Origin: an uncultured Pelagibacteraceae bacterium
GTDB lineage: Bacteria > Pseudomonadota > Alphaproteobacteria > Pelagibacterales > Pelagibacteraceae
Length of the DNA stretch: 64,000 bases
Direction: 5' to 3'
NCBI GenBank assembly: GCA_902628525.1
Contig: CACOMZ010000004.1
Coordinates: 1-64,000, forward strand
The notes under the pieces were generated by a model. It saw only the letters and a program-made list of their open reading frames with translations, was not told the DNA's origin and searched no databases. The position numbers and the translations under genes were made by a program. This document shows, one piece after another, positions 29,979 through 38,305 of this stretch (position 1 is its first letter; every line of letters starts with the position of its first letter).

Positions 29979-30901
29979 TTGTTATATTTTATTGTTTTAA
30001 TTTGGTGGTTACTATTTAAATTTAATATAATTGTAGAATATTTTGGCGCATATTTAAACATGTTCTGTGTAATTCTTTGATAAGTTTGCATAAAATTAAT
30101 TACATCGCCTTTACTCATGATTTTGTGATTAGATTTTTTCTTTGTTTTTAACCATAACTTGTTTTCCTGCTTCATCCTCCACTTTTGCAATAAACTAAAG
30201 TTTTTTGCTTTTAAATAAATTAAACAATTTAATTGTGAATATAACTTTTTATATGAAGTTTTTAATTGGTTATTTACATATTTTCTCCAAATAAGTTTTT
30301 TATCATTTACTCTTTCGAGTGAATTGATTGCTTTTTTTAATGTATTAGAATTCTCTGATCTGGCACCTACACACCAACCTTCAAATATAATTACATCGGG
30401 TCTTTGCTTGATATTATACCAATTTTTTTTTGGAAATCGGTCATCAATAGCTTTATTAAATTTAGGAATTTTGATTTTTCTAAAATTTTTAATTTTTGCT
30501 TGTCTAAAAAAATCTAACATGATTTTGATATCATGTGTTCCTGGAACTCCTCTAGTCATCAACATTTGATGTATTTTTTTTGATAATCTATATCTTTCTT
30601 TTCTCGTTTTATAAAAATCATCAATAGAAACTTTAAAAACTTTAAGTTTAAAATATTTTTCTAATATTATTTTTAGAATTGAACTAATAGTTGTTTTTCC
30701 TGTTCCTTGACCACCTGCTAAACCAACAAGGTATGGTTTTCTATTATTGGCTTTTTTTGCAATCCAAAAACATATTGGAATTAAAAATTTTTTAAGCATC
30801 CCCTCTTTATTAATAAATTTTTCTTTCGGAGTTTCTTGTGATTTAATAAATTTTACACAATCTCTTTTAACTTTTTCAAAACACTCAGCAGCTAATTTCA
30901 T
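29975..30901 (-). CDS. D-glycerate 3-kinase-like P-loop kinase (GLYK type)
   Basis: The 308-aa protein has Walker A GLAGGQGTGKTT at about residue 80, then VSIDDFYKTRKER, TRGVPGTHD and VIIFEGWCVGAR. This is the signature set of the plant-type D-glycerate 3-kinase / phosphoribulokinase-uridine kinase-like family. It would phosphorylate glycerate to 3-phosphoglycerate, feeding C2 or serine-cycle carbon to glycolysis. Some family members are annotated only as YggC-like kinases, so the substrate is inferred. It overlaps the tolC-like gene by 4 nt. Confidence 0.8.
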   Translation of the reverse strand: MKLAAECFEKVKRDCVKFIKSQETPKEKFINKEGMLKKFLIPICFWIAKKANNRKPYLVGLAGGQGTGKTTISSILKIILEKYFKLKVFKVSIDDFYKTRKERYRLSKKIHQMLMTRGVPGTHDIKIMLDFFRQAKIKNFRKIKIPKFNKAIDDRFPKKNWYNIKQRPDVIIFEGWCVGARSENSNTLKKAINSLERVNDKKLIWRKYVNNQLKTSYKKLYSQLNCLIYLKAKNFSLLQKWRMKQENKLWLKTKKKSNHKIMSKGDVINFMQTYQRITQNMFKYAPKYSTIILNLNSNHQIKTIKYNK

Positions 30902-30908
30902 TTAATTT

Positions 30909-31274
30909 CTATTTTTTCTGATCCATTGGATGATTGAGACCATCAAAGAATATAACATCTTTTAAATCTTCTACCTTTACTTCATCTACACATCCTAAAT
31001 TAATTCCTGTCATCGCTGGAGCACTTCTTGGATTGTGGTGAGTATAAATTCCACATTCAATACAAAAGTAATGATTTGCCACTTTGGTATGATACTGATA
31101 AAGTTTTAATTTATCTTGTCCTTTTGTAACTTTAAAATCTTCATTTTTAACCATTCCCATAGTTGCATTTTTTCTTTTACAAATAGAACAATTACATTTG
31201 ACAATTTTCGCTAATTCTTTAATTGTACCTTTAACTTCAGCTTCGACAGCACCACAATGACAATTTAATTTCAT
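30909..31274 (-). CDS. GFA/CENP-V domain zinc protein
   Basis: The 121-aa protein shows the GFA zinc-binding cysteines: CHCG near the start, CNCSIC around residue 28 and CIECG around residue 71, followed by TGINLGCVD. The family includes proteins once described as glutathione-dependent formaldehyde-activating enzymes. The catalytic role is uncertain for most members. It lies 7 nt upstream of the glycerate kinase gene and 12 nt after the VOC gene on the same strand. Confidence 0.85.
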   Translation of the reverse strand: MKLNCHCGAVEAEVKGTIKELAKIVKCNCSICKRKNATMGMVKNEDFKVTKGQDKLKLYQYHTKVANHYFCIECGIYTHHNPRSAPAMTGINLGCVDEVKVEDLKDVIFFDGLNHPMDQKK

Positions 31275-31286
31275 ATAACTCCTTTT

Positions 31287-31670
31287 TTATTTTAAAACAC
31301 TTTTTGCTGCAATCTTATTTCCGTCTAAGTCACGAACATATCCGTAATAATTTCCGTCTTTTCTTATACCTGGCGCCCCCTCATCAGTTGCTCCTTTCGA
31401 AATTGCAATCTCATAAAATTTTTCTACTGCTTCTTTTGACTCTGCTAACAATGTTATTTGTGATCCATTACCCATAGTTGCTGGTTTACCATTTACTGGG
31501 TTGGTTATATAAAATATTACTTTTTCTGGATCGCTTAAATGAGCATAACCAATATATTTTTCTGTAGTTAGTATTTTTTTTAACTTTAAAGGTTCAAATG
31601 CAGCATCATATAGCTCGCTTGATTTTTTATAATCATTAGAACCAACCATTACAAAATCTAAAATACTCAT
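31287..31670 (-). CDS. VOC (glyoxalase/bleomycin resistance-like) family protein
   Basis: I start the gene at the ATG at 31670 (MSILDFVMVGSNDYKKSSELYDAAFEPLKL), because the 22 residues the ORF track adds have no family character and run into the intergenic region. The remaining 127 aa form one VOC module: FVMVGSND start, then GSQITLLAESKEAVEKFYEIAISKGATDEGAPGIR and YYGYVRDLDGNKIAA. The substrate is unknown. It is transcribed divergently from umuDC. Confidence 0.82.
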   Translation of the reverse strand: MSILDFVMVGSNDYKKSSELYDAAFEPLKLKKILTTEKYIGYAHLSDPEKVIFYITNPVNGKPATMGNGSQITLLAESKEAVEKFYEIAISKGATDEGAPGIRKDGNYYGYVRDLDGNKIAAKSVLK

Positions 31671-31842
31671 AATTAAATTAAAATTTATATAACTTAATAA
31701 CCAACTTAAACTACTAGTGGTTGAAGTTATCCACAAGCATACAAAATATAGTTTCGATGTTCACGTTTTGATTCACTTTTGATTCAGTTACAGACTCAAA
31801 ATACAACCTCTTGAGTGTATTCAATAAATAGGCTATAAATTA

Positions 31843-31857
31843 GAACAAAACAAGAAC
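31843..31857 (+). promoter_or_regulatory. SOS (LexA) box immediately before umuD
   Basis: The sequence GAAC-AAAACAA-GAAC is a perfect match to the alphaproteobacterial LexA operator GAAC-N7-GAAC. It ends directly at the umuD ATG (31858), so LexA would cover the start codon region and the transcription start. TATAAAT 9-15 nt before the start of the box could be the -10 element, in which case the mRNA would have a very short or no leader. Confidence 0.8.
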
Positions 31858-32253
31858 ATGAAACTAACAATCCCTTATTATTTACATAAAGCAGGCGCTG
31901 GTTTTCCTTCCCCTGCCACTGATTATATCGAAGAAGATATTGATCTAAACATGCACTTAATAAGAAATGTTCCAGCAACTTTCATCATCAGAGTTCAAGG
32001 TAAATCTATGGTCGATGTTGGTATTAATGATGGAGACTTATTGGTGGTTGATAAAAGTTTAAAGCCAAAAAACTTTTCAACTGTGATTGCAAATGTTCAT
32101 GACGAACTTGTTGTTAAAACTTTAGTTCAAGAAAGAGATAAAAAATTTTTAACCTCTGGATCTAAAGAATTTTCTGACAGAATTTTAATTAACGAAGAAC
32201 AAGATATTTTTATTTGGGGAGTTGTTACTTATGTCATCCATTCTACGTACTAA
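31858..32253 (+). CDS. umuD: UmuD-type S24 peptidase, DNA polymerase V subunit
   Basis: The 131-aa protein has the self-cleavage region AGAGFPSPA, with an Ala14-Gly15 bond where E. coli UmuD has Cys24-Gly25. The catalytic pair is Ser50 ([11 protein letters not shown]) and Lys87 (ELVVKTL), spaced 37 residues apart exactly as Ser60 and Lys97 in E. coli. RecA-assisted cleavage would give UmuD', the partner of UmuC. The N-terminal arm is about ten residues shorter than in E. coli. A perfect SOS box sits at the start and umuC overlaps its end. Confidence 0.95.
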   Translation: MKLTIPYYLHKAGAGFPSPATDYIEEDIDLNMHLIRNVPATFIIRVQGKSMVDVGINDGDLLVVDKSLKPKNFSTVIANVHDELVVKTLVQERDKKFLTSGSKEFSDRILINEEQDIFIWGVVTYVIHSTY

Positions 32254-33508
32254 AAAAATAGCATTAATTGATTGTAATTCTTTTTATGTTTCTTGTGAGC
32301 GATTATTTAATCCTAAAATAAGAAGAAAACCAGTTGTTGTCTTATCTAATAATGATGGTTGTATTATTTCAAGATCAAATGAAGCAAAAGCATTAGGAAT
32401 TAAGATGGGCGAACCTTATTTTAAAGCAAAAGATATTATTATTAAAAATAAAGTTGAAGTATTTTCTTCAAACTATTCTTTATATGGAGATTTATCTAGA
32501 AGGGTAATGCGAACACTTAAAAGATTTAATTCAGAAATAGAAGTCTATTCTATTGATGAAGCTTTTTTAGATTTATCAAATTTTCCAGATCAAGATGTAG
32601 AAAAGGTTGGAAAAGAAATTAGAGAAACAGTTTTGCAATGGACTGGTATTCCAACAAGTATTGGAATAGCAAAAACGAAAACTTTAAGTAAAGTTGCAAA
32701 TCATATTGCAAAGAAAAAACAATCAGGGGTAACAAGCTTAATTGGAATAGAAAACCTAGATCCTATTTTAGAAAAAGTAGAAATCAATGATGTCTGGGGT
32801 GTTGGAAGACAATTGACTAAGTTTTATAAAAAACATGGGATTTACAATGCCAAACAGTTGAAAAATAAATCTAATACCTGGATTAAAAAATCATCAAATG
32901 TTTTAAGTTCGAGAACAGCAATGGAGCTTAGAGGAGTTTCTTGTATAGGTTTAGAGACAACTACCACTAAAAGAAAGAGCTGTGTTGTTTCAAGATCATT
33001 TGGCAAAAGAATTGAAACATTTCAAGAATTAAAAGAAGCAGTTGCAAATTATTGTTTAAATGCTTCTGAAAAAATTAGGTCAGAGTCTTTAGTTGCAAAA
33101 GCAATTACAGTATTTGTTAGAACTAGTCCTTTCCAAAGAAACTTTGGATATTACTCAAATGCAAAGACAGTTGATTTTCCTATTGCAACAAACAATAGTA
33201 TTGAAACAGTTAAGACAGCGGTTGCAATACTTGAGAGTATTTTTAAAAATGGTTATCGTTATCAAAAAGCAGGTGTGATGCTTACAGGATTGTCGAATGC
33301 AAGTGACAAAACAAATTTATTTACATCTGAGAAAGATGAAAAAATAAATAGCTTAATGAGATCAATTGATAATACCAATCACCGATATGGAAGATCTACT
33401 TTAAGTGTTGCAAGTGCTGGAGTTCATAAAAAATGGAATATGCGAAGGCAATATTCTTCTAAAATTGATACAGCTGACTTTTATTGTTTGCCCACTATTA
33501 GGGCTTGA
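32231..33508 (+). CDS. umuC: DNA polymerase V catalytic subunit (Y-family)
   Basis: I use the ATG at 32231 ([26 protein letters not shown]) rather than the upstream TTG in the track. The 425-aa protein has the Y-family catalytic motifs: [39 protein letters not shown] (catalytic Asp-Glu), [20 protein letters not shown] and the UmuC-specific [10 protein letters not shown] helix-hairpin region, plus the UmuC C-terminal domain. It performs error-prone translesion synthesis. It overlaps umuD by 23 nt. Confidence 0.96.
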   Translation: MSSILRTKKIALIDCNSFYVSCERLFNPKIRRKPVVVLSNNDGCIISRSNEAKALGIKMGEPYFKAKDIIIKNKVEVFSSNYSLYGDLSRRVMRTLKRFNSEIEVYSIDEAFLDLSNFPDQDVEKVGKEIRETVLQWTGIPTSIGIAKTKTLSKVANHIAKKKQSGVTSLIGIENLDPILEKVEINDVWGVGRQLTKFYKKHGIYNAKQLKNKSNTWIKKSSNVLSSRTAMELRGVSCIGLETTTTKRKSCVVSRSFGKRIETFQELKEAVANYCLNASEKIRSESLVAKAITVFVRTSPFQRNFGYYSNAKTVDFPIATNNSIETVKTAVAILESIFKNGYRYQKAGVMLTGLSNASDKTNLFTSEKDEKINSLMRSIDNTNHRYGRSTLSVASAGVHKKWNMRRQYSSKIDTADFYCLPTIRA

Positions 33509-33538
33509 TTTATCTAGCTTTTTTAATAAAAAAGAGGC

Positions 33539-33760
33539 ATGCAAAACCAAGAAATAGTTAAAATAATTGAAAACCTTAAAGGCCGAAAAAATTACGAGGA
33601 AAAAAGAGCCGCTAAATTAGGTTTTGCTTCTCTTTATGATTACTTTGAAGACAAGATTTCAAAGAAACAAAAGGCTCTTGAAGACGAACAAAAAGAATTA
33701 GAAGCTGCAAAAGCTGACGATCAGCCAAAAGCTGCTAAAAAAAGCTGCGGTTGCTGCTAA
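33539..33760 (+). CDS. Small acidic/basic coiled-coil protein with a Cys-rich tail
   Basis: The 73-aa protein is preceded by a good ribosome binding site (AAAGAGGC). It is a predicted helix with many Lys and Glu residues (KISKKQKALEDEQKELEAAK) and ends in KKSCGCC. I do not recognise a family. The terminal CGCC cluster could bind a metal or be lipid- or redox-modified; this is speculation. It sits 30 nt after umuC on the same strand and could be read from the SOS promoter. It marks the left edge of the accessory minus-strand run. Confidence 0.7.
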   Translation: MQNQEIVKIIENLKGRKNYEEKRAAKLGFASLYDYFEDKISKKQKALEDEQKELEAAKADDQPKAAKKSCGCC

Positions 33761-33770
33761 TCAAAATTAA

Positions 33771-34784
33771 TCAAAAAGGTCTTGGATTTTGTGGATAGCC
33801 AAGATTTTCACAGGTTGCTGGTTTATCACCCTCACCAGATGGAATACACTTACTAACAGATATTGCTCCATGAACTTGAGAGTTATTAGTTAGTTGATTG
33901 ATAATTTCATCACAACCACTCCATAAATCATCACATTTATCTGCTTTTCCAACATTAGAATAACGAATGACCGCATCTTTAATTTCTAAACCTTGATCAG
34001 TAGCATCTGTCATATAATTTCTATAAGGCCCAAATTTAAATCTTACTTTACTTGCTCCTCCTAAGACATCCCCAAAATAACTAGATCTTAACTTTCCATC
34101 AATCCATAAATGTAAAAATCCATCTTTAGCCCATTTTGCATTAATTAATAAATTTACCCATTTCCCTCTTAAAGGAGAAAATCTATCATCAAGGTGAACC
34201 ACATAACCATCAAAATAGTATTGTTCTCCAGCCTCATTTGGTGCAGCTTTATAATTTGGTCCATTAAATATCCATATAATACTATTATTATTTATATTTA
34301 GTCCAGGTCCTACGGCCTTTTCTCCTTCCTTTCCGTAAATCATTTTAAAATCAAATAAAGACAAATTGTGCTTAGATGTATTTATATTTTTCGGAATGAA
34401 ATAGCCAACTCGATACCATTTAGTTTTTCCTTTTTTAGTTGTGTATTTTTTGGGTTCATGAATTTGGAAACGCTGAGCGAAACCTGGTCTTCCCCATCTG
34501 TTCCAATCGTACTTGTGGCCTATATCAGAATAACTTAATTTAAATTCAATTCCTTTTTCTGCAACGCCCATATTATCCTCAAGATTATCGAAAAATTTAT
34601 AAAGTCCAGGTCGATTAGGAACATTTCTACTATTAAATTCCATTTTATTGTCTGATTGAGCTTTAAGAACGTAAAAAGCAAAATCTTTTTTTTCTTTTTT
34701 AGTCATTTTTGATTTGAAATCACCTGAGTAAGATTGTGATGGAAGCAAAAGAAGAGATAGAAGAATAATTAAAATTTTTTTCAT
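33771..34784 (-). CDS. Secreted polysaccharide lyase-like protein, jelly-roll type (paralogue 1)
   Basis: The 337-aa protein has a signal peptide (MKKILIILLSLLLLPSQSYS). The body resembles the heparin-lyase-I-like polysaccharide lyase domain (Pfam Polysacc_lyase, PF14099 type). WYRVGYFIPKN is followed by GKWVNLLINAKWAKDGFLHLWIDGKL and FKFGPYRNYMTDA, the order seen in its four paralogues upstream. The Cys-containing C-terminus (CDDLWSGCDE; CIPSGEGDKPATC) may form disulfides. It is the last gene of the long minus-strand operon, 1 nt after the alginate-lyase-like gene. Substrate unknown. Confidence 0.75.
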   Translation of the reverse strand: MKKILIILLSLLLLPSQSYSGDFKSKMTKKEKKDFAFYVLKAQSDNKMEFNSRNVPNRPGLYKFFDNLEDNMGVAEKGIEFKLSYSDIGHKYDWNRWGRPGFAQRFQIHEPKKYTTKKGKTKWYRVGYFIPKNINTSKHNLSLFDFKMIYGKEGEKAVGPGLNINNNSIIWIFNGPNYKAAPNEAGEQYYFDGYVVHLDDRFSPLRGKWVNLLINAKWAKDGFLHLWIDGKLRSSYFGDVLGGASKVRFKFGPYRNYMTDATDQGLEIKDAVIRYSNVGKADKCDDLWSGCDEIINQLTNNSQVHGAISVSKCIPSGEGDKPATCENLGYPQNPRPF

Positions 34785-34785
34785 T

Positions 34786-36027
34786 TTACTTTGAAATTAA
34801 CATTGGGTGTAATGTAAATACTCTAGATGGCTCAGATTTAATTTTTGGTAAATATTTATTATTAAAAGTATCGTTGTATTTTTTCATAATTACATCTGAA
34901 TTTTTATAATCTGGAAATTTGCTTATATATACTATCAAATAAGTTGAAGATTTAATAAAGCTTTTTGATGGTTTTTCAATTGATCCCCATCGATCACCCC
35001 CGTCTGGACACGAGATTGCATATATTTGATTTGTTTTGGAGGGATCCATTATTCCTTTGATTACAAAATCTGCTCCGTTATGTAAACTTCTATTATCCAC
35101 ATTATAATTAAATAAATCTCGTCCCGTTGCATCCTTTAATAGAGAGGCCATCATTAAAAGATATCCATAACTATCAGCATTATATTTTAAACCCATACCA
35201 CTTCTTTGAGTATCTATAGGAAAACTACCATCTGGTCGCATATCATTGACTGCAAGCTTAACCACATCAATTGAATGTTGCACTGCTTTCAAGTCATTAA
35301 CCATTAATCCCCAAATCATAGTAATATAAGAAGTTAAATAAGCTTTATTATCTTGCCTATCCTTCCATCTACTTTTTGCAACTTTCTTTACTAAATTATT
35401 TAACCAAGGTCCTAAAATCTTTCTTTCTTCTGCATCAAACTTATCCGCAATAACAGCTGTTGTTGTTAAGATTGAATTTATTAAAACCATCATTTGCCAA
35501 TCGACAGGTTTTTTTCCCCATGAAACATTAATACCCTTTCTTAGAGCATCTTTTTGAGCCCAATCTAATAATACGGTTTTAATTTTATCTATGTTTTCCT
35601 CATTATTACTAGCTCTTCCTGCATATGCTGCCTCTTGAAAATAATTCATTGCAAAATTAGCTTCTGCTACTTCCTCACCGTAACTTTCATCTAGTTTTAT
35701 TTTCTCAAGTGGTTTTGGAGCTCTACTTAAATTTAGCTTATGCTTATCTTCATTAGATAATTTGTAGAAAGGTGATATCCATTTGTTTTTAATAAAATAT
35801 TCTTCTTTTTGTTTAATTAATTTATATCCAAAACCTTCACCATAAGTTGGGTGCTCAAAACACTCTTTTGCTTTATTGTAAGCATTCCATAAAGCTTTTG
35901 TTTTACTTTTTGATAAAACCTTTTTAGGTTTTGAGGTTAAATCTAAATCTTTATAATTATCAATACTTTTTGCACAAGCAACTTGTGAAAATATTAAAAT
36001 ATAAAAAATAATTAATATTTTTTTCAT
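34786..36027 (-). CDS. Secreted alginate lyase family protein, His-to-Lys variant
   Basis: The 413-aa protein has a signal peptide (MKKILIIFYILIFSQVACA) and the all-helical alginate lyase fold (PL5-like, Alginate_lyase). The catalytic region RQDNKAYLTSYITM and DGSFPIDTQRSGMGLKYN aligns with the lyase motifs NNHSYW and RG-x5-Y. By spacing, Asn227, Arg275 and Tyr282 match Asn191, Arg239 and Tyr246 of the Sphingomonas A1-III enzyme, but the catalytic His192 is Lys228. It may have altered specificity or be inactive. It starts 1 nt after the next lyase-like gene ends. Confidence 0.75.
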   Translation of the reverse strand: MKKILIIFYILIFSQVACAKSIDNYKDLDLTSKPKKVLSKSKTKALWNAYNKAKECFEHPTYGEGFGYKLIKQKEEYFIKNKWISPFYKLSNEDKHKLNLSRAPKPLEKIKLDESYGEEVAEANFAMNYFQEAAYAGRASNNEENIDKIKTVLLDWAQKDALRKGINVSWGKKPVDWQMMVLINSILTTTAVIADKFDAEERKILGPWLNNLVKKVAKSRWKDRQDNKAYLTSYITMIWGLMVNDLKAVQHSIDVVKLAVNDMRPDGSFPIDTQRSGMGLKYNADSYGYLLMMASLLKDATGRDLFNYNVDNRSLHNGADFVIKGIMDPSKTNQIYAISCPDGGDRWGSIEKPSKSFIKSSTYLIVYISKFPDYKNSDVIMKKYNDTFNNKYLPKIKSEPSRVFTLHPMLISK

Positions 36028-36028
36028 G

Positions 36029-37306
36029 TTAATTAATAGGTGTTAAAATTACTTTAACATTTTCAGTTTTTTTTTCATAATTTTCGAGAATACCTAAGCC
36101 TTCGTAATGAGAAGATTTATTCTCTAACATTATTGTAATATTAGAGGGATCATCAGTATCTAAATCTAATTTACCTTCAATTTCTAGGTTATCTTGGTGT
36201 TGTTTAAGTTTAATATTTTTTCGATATTTATCTGAAATAATTTTGCTTGAGCCTAATTTCTCAAAAAAAAATTTACCGTTTTTAATATTAATCTTATCGG
36301 AAACTATAAACTCATCCTTAATTATTTTTTTTGTTTCTTTATTAATATCAACCCAGTACCAACTTAGTTTGTATCTTCCCTCAATATTTAAATTTGTTGT
36401 AGGTAGATTTTTACAGTCATGAAATAAAGCTGCTTTCTTACATTTTTTTCCACTTTTAAAAGCATCATAATAAACAACTTGAGTTTCTACAGTTTTAAAC
36501 CTTTTTCCATTATAAATGCCAAACCTAAAACTAGGTCCCATTTTTTTTCCATCTTTTTTTCTTTTAAGTGATTTTCCAATCGTTTTACCTTTTGATTGAT
36601 AAACTTTTTTATCATTAATCCATAAATGAATGAAGCCATCTTCTTTTCCAGTCCAATTTACATTAAGTAAAAAGTCATGCCACTTATTATGTATTTCAGG
36701 ATAAGGTATAATTACTTTATTTACATAACCTCCACATTTTTCAACACCATCTTTAACCAATAATACTCCTTCGGGATCTAAATGAAAAAGCAATGGAATC
36801 TCTGGGCAATCTTCATCAAAACCAGAAGAGTTAATTCTATCTAATTGCTCAATGTAAGCAGTAGGCATTTTAAATTGCCCCAAAATTGTATAAGCGGGTT
36901 TAATATGATTTGTACCTTCTGGAATATACATAGACCACGCATACCAAACATTTCCAACATGTCCTTTTGCATTTTTTGGATAAGCTCCATCAAATGAAAC
37001 TTCACTTCTTCCCGCTTTGTTAGGTCTATCGCAATCACGTCGATGACAATCACCATCTCTCATCTCAAAACGTAATGAATATTTTCCATCTCTAACAATT
37101 TTTGTTTCATATCTTAAGTTCCAAGGATTAGGAGCAATTCTTCCATGAGTTTCTATTTTTCCCCACACTCCTGTTTTCTCAGGCCACTTAATAAATTTTA
37201 AATGTTTAAAAACATAATTTTCATCTAAGTATTTTTTTGGAGGATCTTTTGCTTGTGCAGATAAGGATAAAATTAAAATAGATAATATAAATAAAATTTT
37301 TTTCAT
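36029..37306 (-). CDS. Secreted polysaccharide lyase-like protein with extra C-terminal beta domain (paralogue 2)
   Basis: The 425-aa protein has a signal peptide (MKKILFILSILILSLSAQA). Residues about 35-285 form the heparin-lyase-like domain: DGKYSLRFEMRDGDC, AGRSEVSF, VWYAWSMYIPEG, HDFLLNVNWTGKEDGFIHLWINDKK and FRFGIYNGKRF. Residues about 305-425 are an additional segment, rich in beta-strand-type sequence (GRYKLSWYWVDINKETKKI), absent from its paralogues. I do not recognise that extra domain; a carbohydrate-binding or calycin-like role is possible. It lies 9 nt downstream of the next paralogue. Confidence 0.75.
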   Translation of the reverse strand: MKKILFILSILILSLSAQAKDPPKKYLDENYVFKHLKFIKWPEKTGVWGKIETHGRIAPNPWNLRYETKIVRDGKYSLRFEMRDGDCHRRDCDRPNKAGRSEVSFDGAYPKNAKGHVGNVWYAWSMYIPEGTNHIKPAYTILGQFKMPTAYIEQLDRINSSGFDEDCPEIPLLFHLDPEGVLLVKDGVEKCGGYVNKVIIPYPEIHNKWHDFLLNVNWTGKEDGFIHLWINDKKVYQSKGKTIGKSLKRKKDGKKMGPSFRFGIYNGKRFKTVETQVVYYDAFKSGKKCKKAALFHDCKNLPTTNLNIEGRYKLSWYWVDINKETKKIIKDEFIVSDKINIKNGKFFFEKLGSSKIISDKYRKNIKLKQHQDNLEIEGKLDLDTDDPSNITIMLENKSSHYEGLGILENYEKKTENVKVILTPIN

Positions 37307-37315
37307 ATAACTAAT

Positions 37316-38305
37316 TTAATTAGACTCAAGTCTTCTTAATTTTCTTTTTAATTTCTTTATTTTCTTTGAAATTTCAGCATCATAATTTTTTTTAGCTTTT
37401 GCAGTTAAAACAGCAATTTCGTCTTGAATTAATTCAGCTTCACTTTTTTTAATCTCAGTTTCGAGTTTATAATCTAATTCTAAACTTTTTTCTGATTTAC
37501 CAAATCTGATTTTATCATAATAAACAACCGTTGTTCCTCCGTCTCTACCTAATTCCCATATACGGTCTAGCCAGTTCCTATAGACGCCAATCTTTATGTT
37601 TGCTTTTAGATTTTTTGCATAAAAAGTTGGACCTTGATAATCATAAATCATTTTACCATCAGCCCATATTTTATAATAACCATTATCTTTATGAGACCAG
37701 TTAGCATTGACGACAATATCTGTCCATTTACCTATTACATCTACACTTTTACTCTCCTCCCAATCAGCTACTGCATTGAAAAAAGTATATTTACCATCAC
37801 CGTGATCAAAATTTGCAAGCTGCTGATATCCAGTTCCATCGTTGTGATCAAATTGAAATAACTTCAAACTTGAAGGACTTAAAAATTCTTGTCCTTCAGG
37901 AATATAAATTGACCAGGCATACCATTTTTTACCTTTATAAAATTTTTTTGTACCCATCTCTGCTCTTTCAGACTTACCATTTGTCCTTTCGCAATCATTG
38001 TTGGGTTGATTTTCATTAGCTAATTCTTTCTTATCAAATGAACCCCAACACTCACCTGGTCTAACTTCAAACCTAAGACTTAATTTACCATCTCTGACAG
38101 GATGACCATCCTCTTTAGATACAATTTGAATCTGATGATCTAAACCTTTCGTTCTTATGCTTACTTGCCAAACGCACCCTGTACCTTTTGATATATCTTT
38201 TGGTAAACAGAATTGTTCGTCTTTTTGATCTGAAATTGATTTTGCATTAACTGGTATATTCCAAAATAAAAATAGACCAAAAAAAGTTAATAAAATTTTT
38301 TTCAT
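37316..38305 (-). CDS. Secreted polysaccharide lyase-like protein with C-terminal coiled coil (paralogue 3)
   Basis: The 329-aa protein has a signal peptide (MKKILLTFFGLFLFWNIPVNA). The lyase-like domain is clear: DGKLSLRFEVRPGEC, KSERAEMGTKKFYKG, WYAWSIYIPEGQEF, WTDIVVNANWSHKDNGYYKIWADGKMIYDYQGP and IKIGVYRNWLDR. The last 55 residues are a charged helix (AELIQDEIAVLTAKAKKNYD...KLKRKLRRLESN), likely a coiled coil for oligomerisation or surface attachment. It abuts paralogue 4 (1-nt stop/start spacing). Confidence 0.78.
   Translation of the reverse strand: MKKILLTFFGLFLFWNIPVNAKSISDQKDEQFCLPKDISKGTGCVWQVSIRTKGLDHQIQIVSKEDGHPVRDGKLSLRFEVRPGECWGSFDKKELANENQPNNDCERTNGKSERAEMGTKKFYKGKKWYAWSIYIPEGQEFLSPSSLKLFQFDHNDGTGYQQLANFDHGDGKYTFFNAVADWEESKSVDVIGKWTDIVVNANWSHKDNGYYKIWADGKMIYDYQGPTFYAKNLKANIKIGVYRNWLDRIWELGRDGGTTVVYYDKIRFGKSEKSLELDYKLETEIKKSEAELIQDEIAVLTAKAKKNYDAEISKKIKKLKRKLRRLESN

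Noticed and set aside
31796-31978. 60-aa minus-strand ORF over the umuD start.
   Set aside because: It overlaps the SOS box and umuD coding sequence, and shows no conserved features; a frame shadow.
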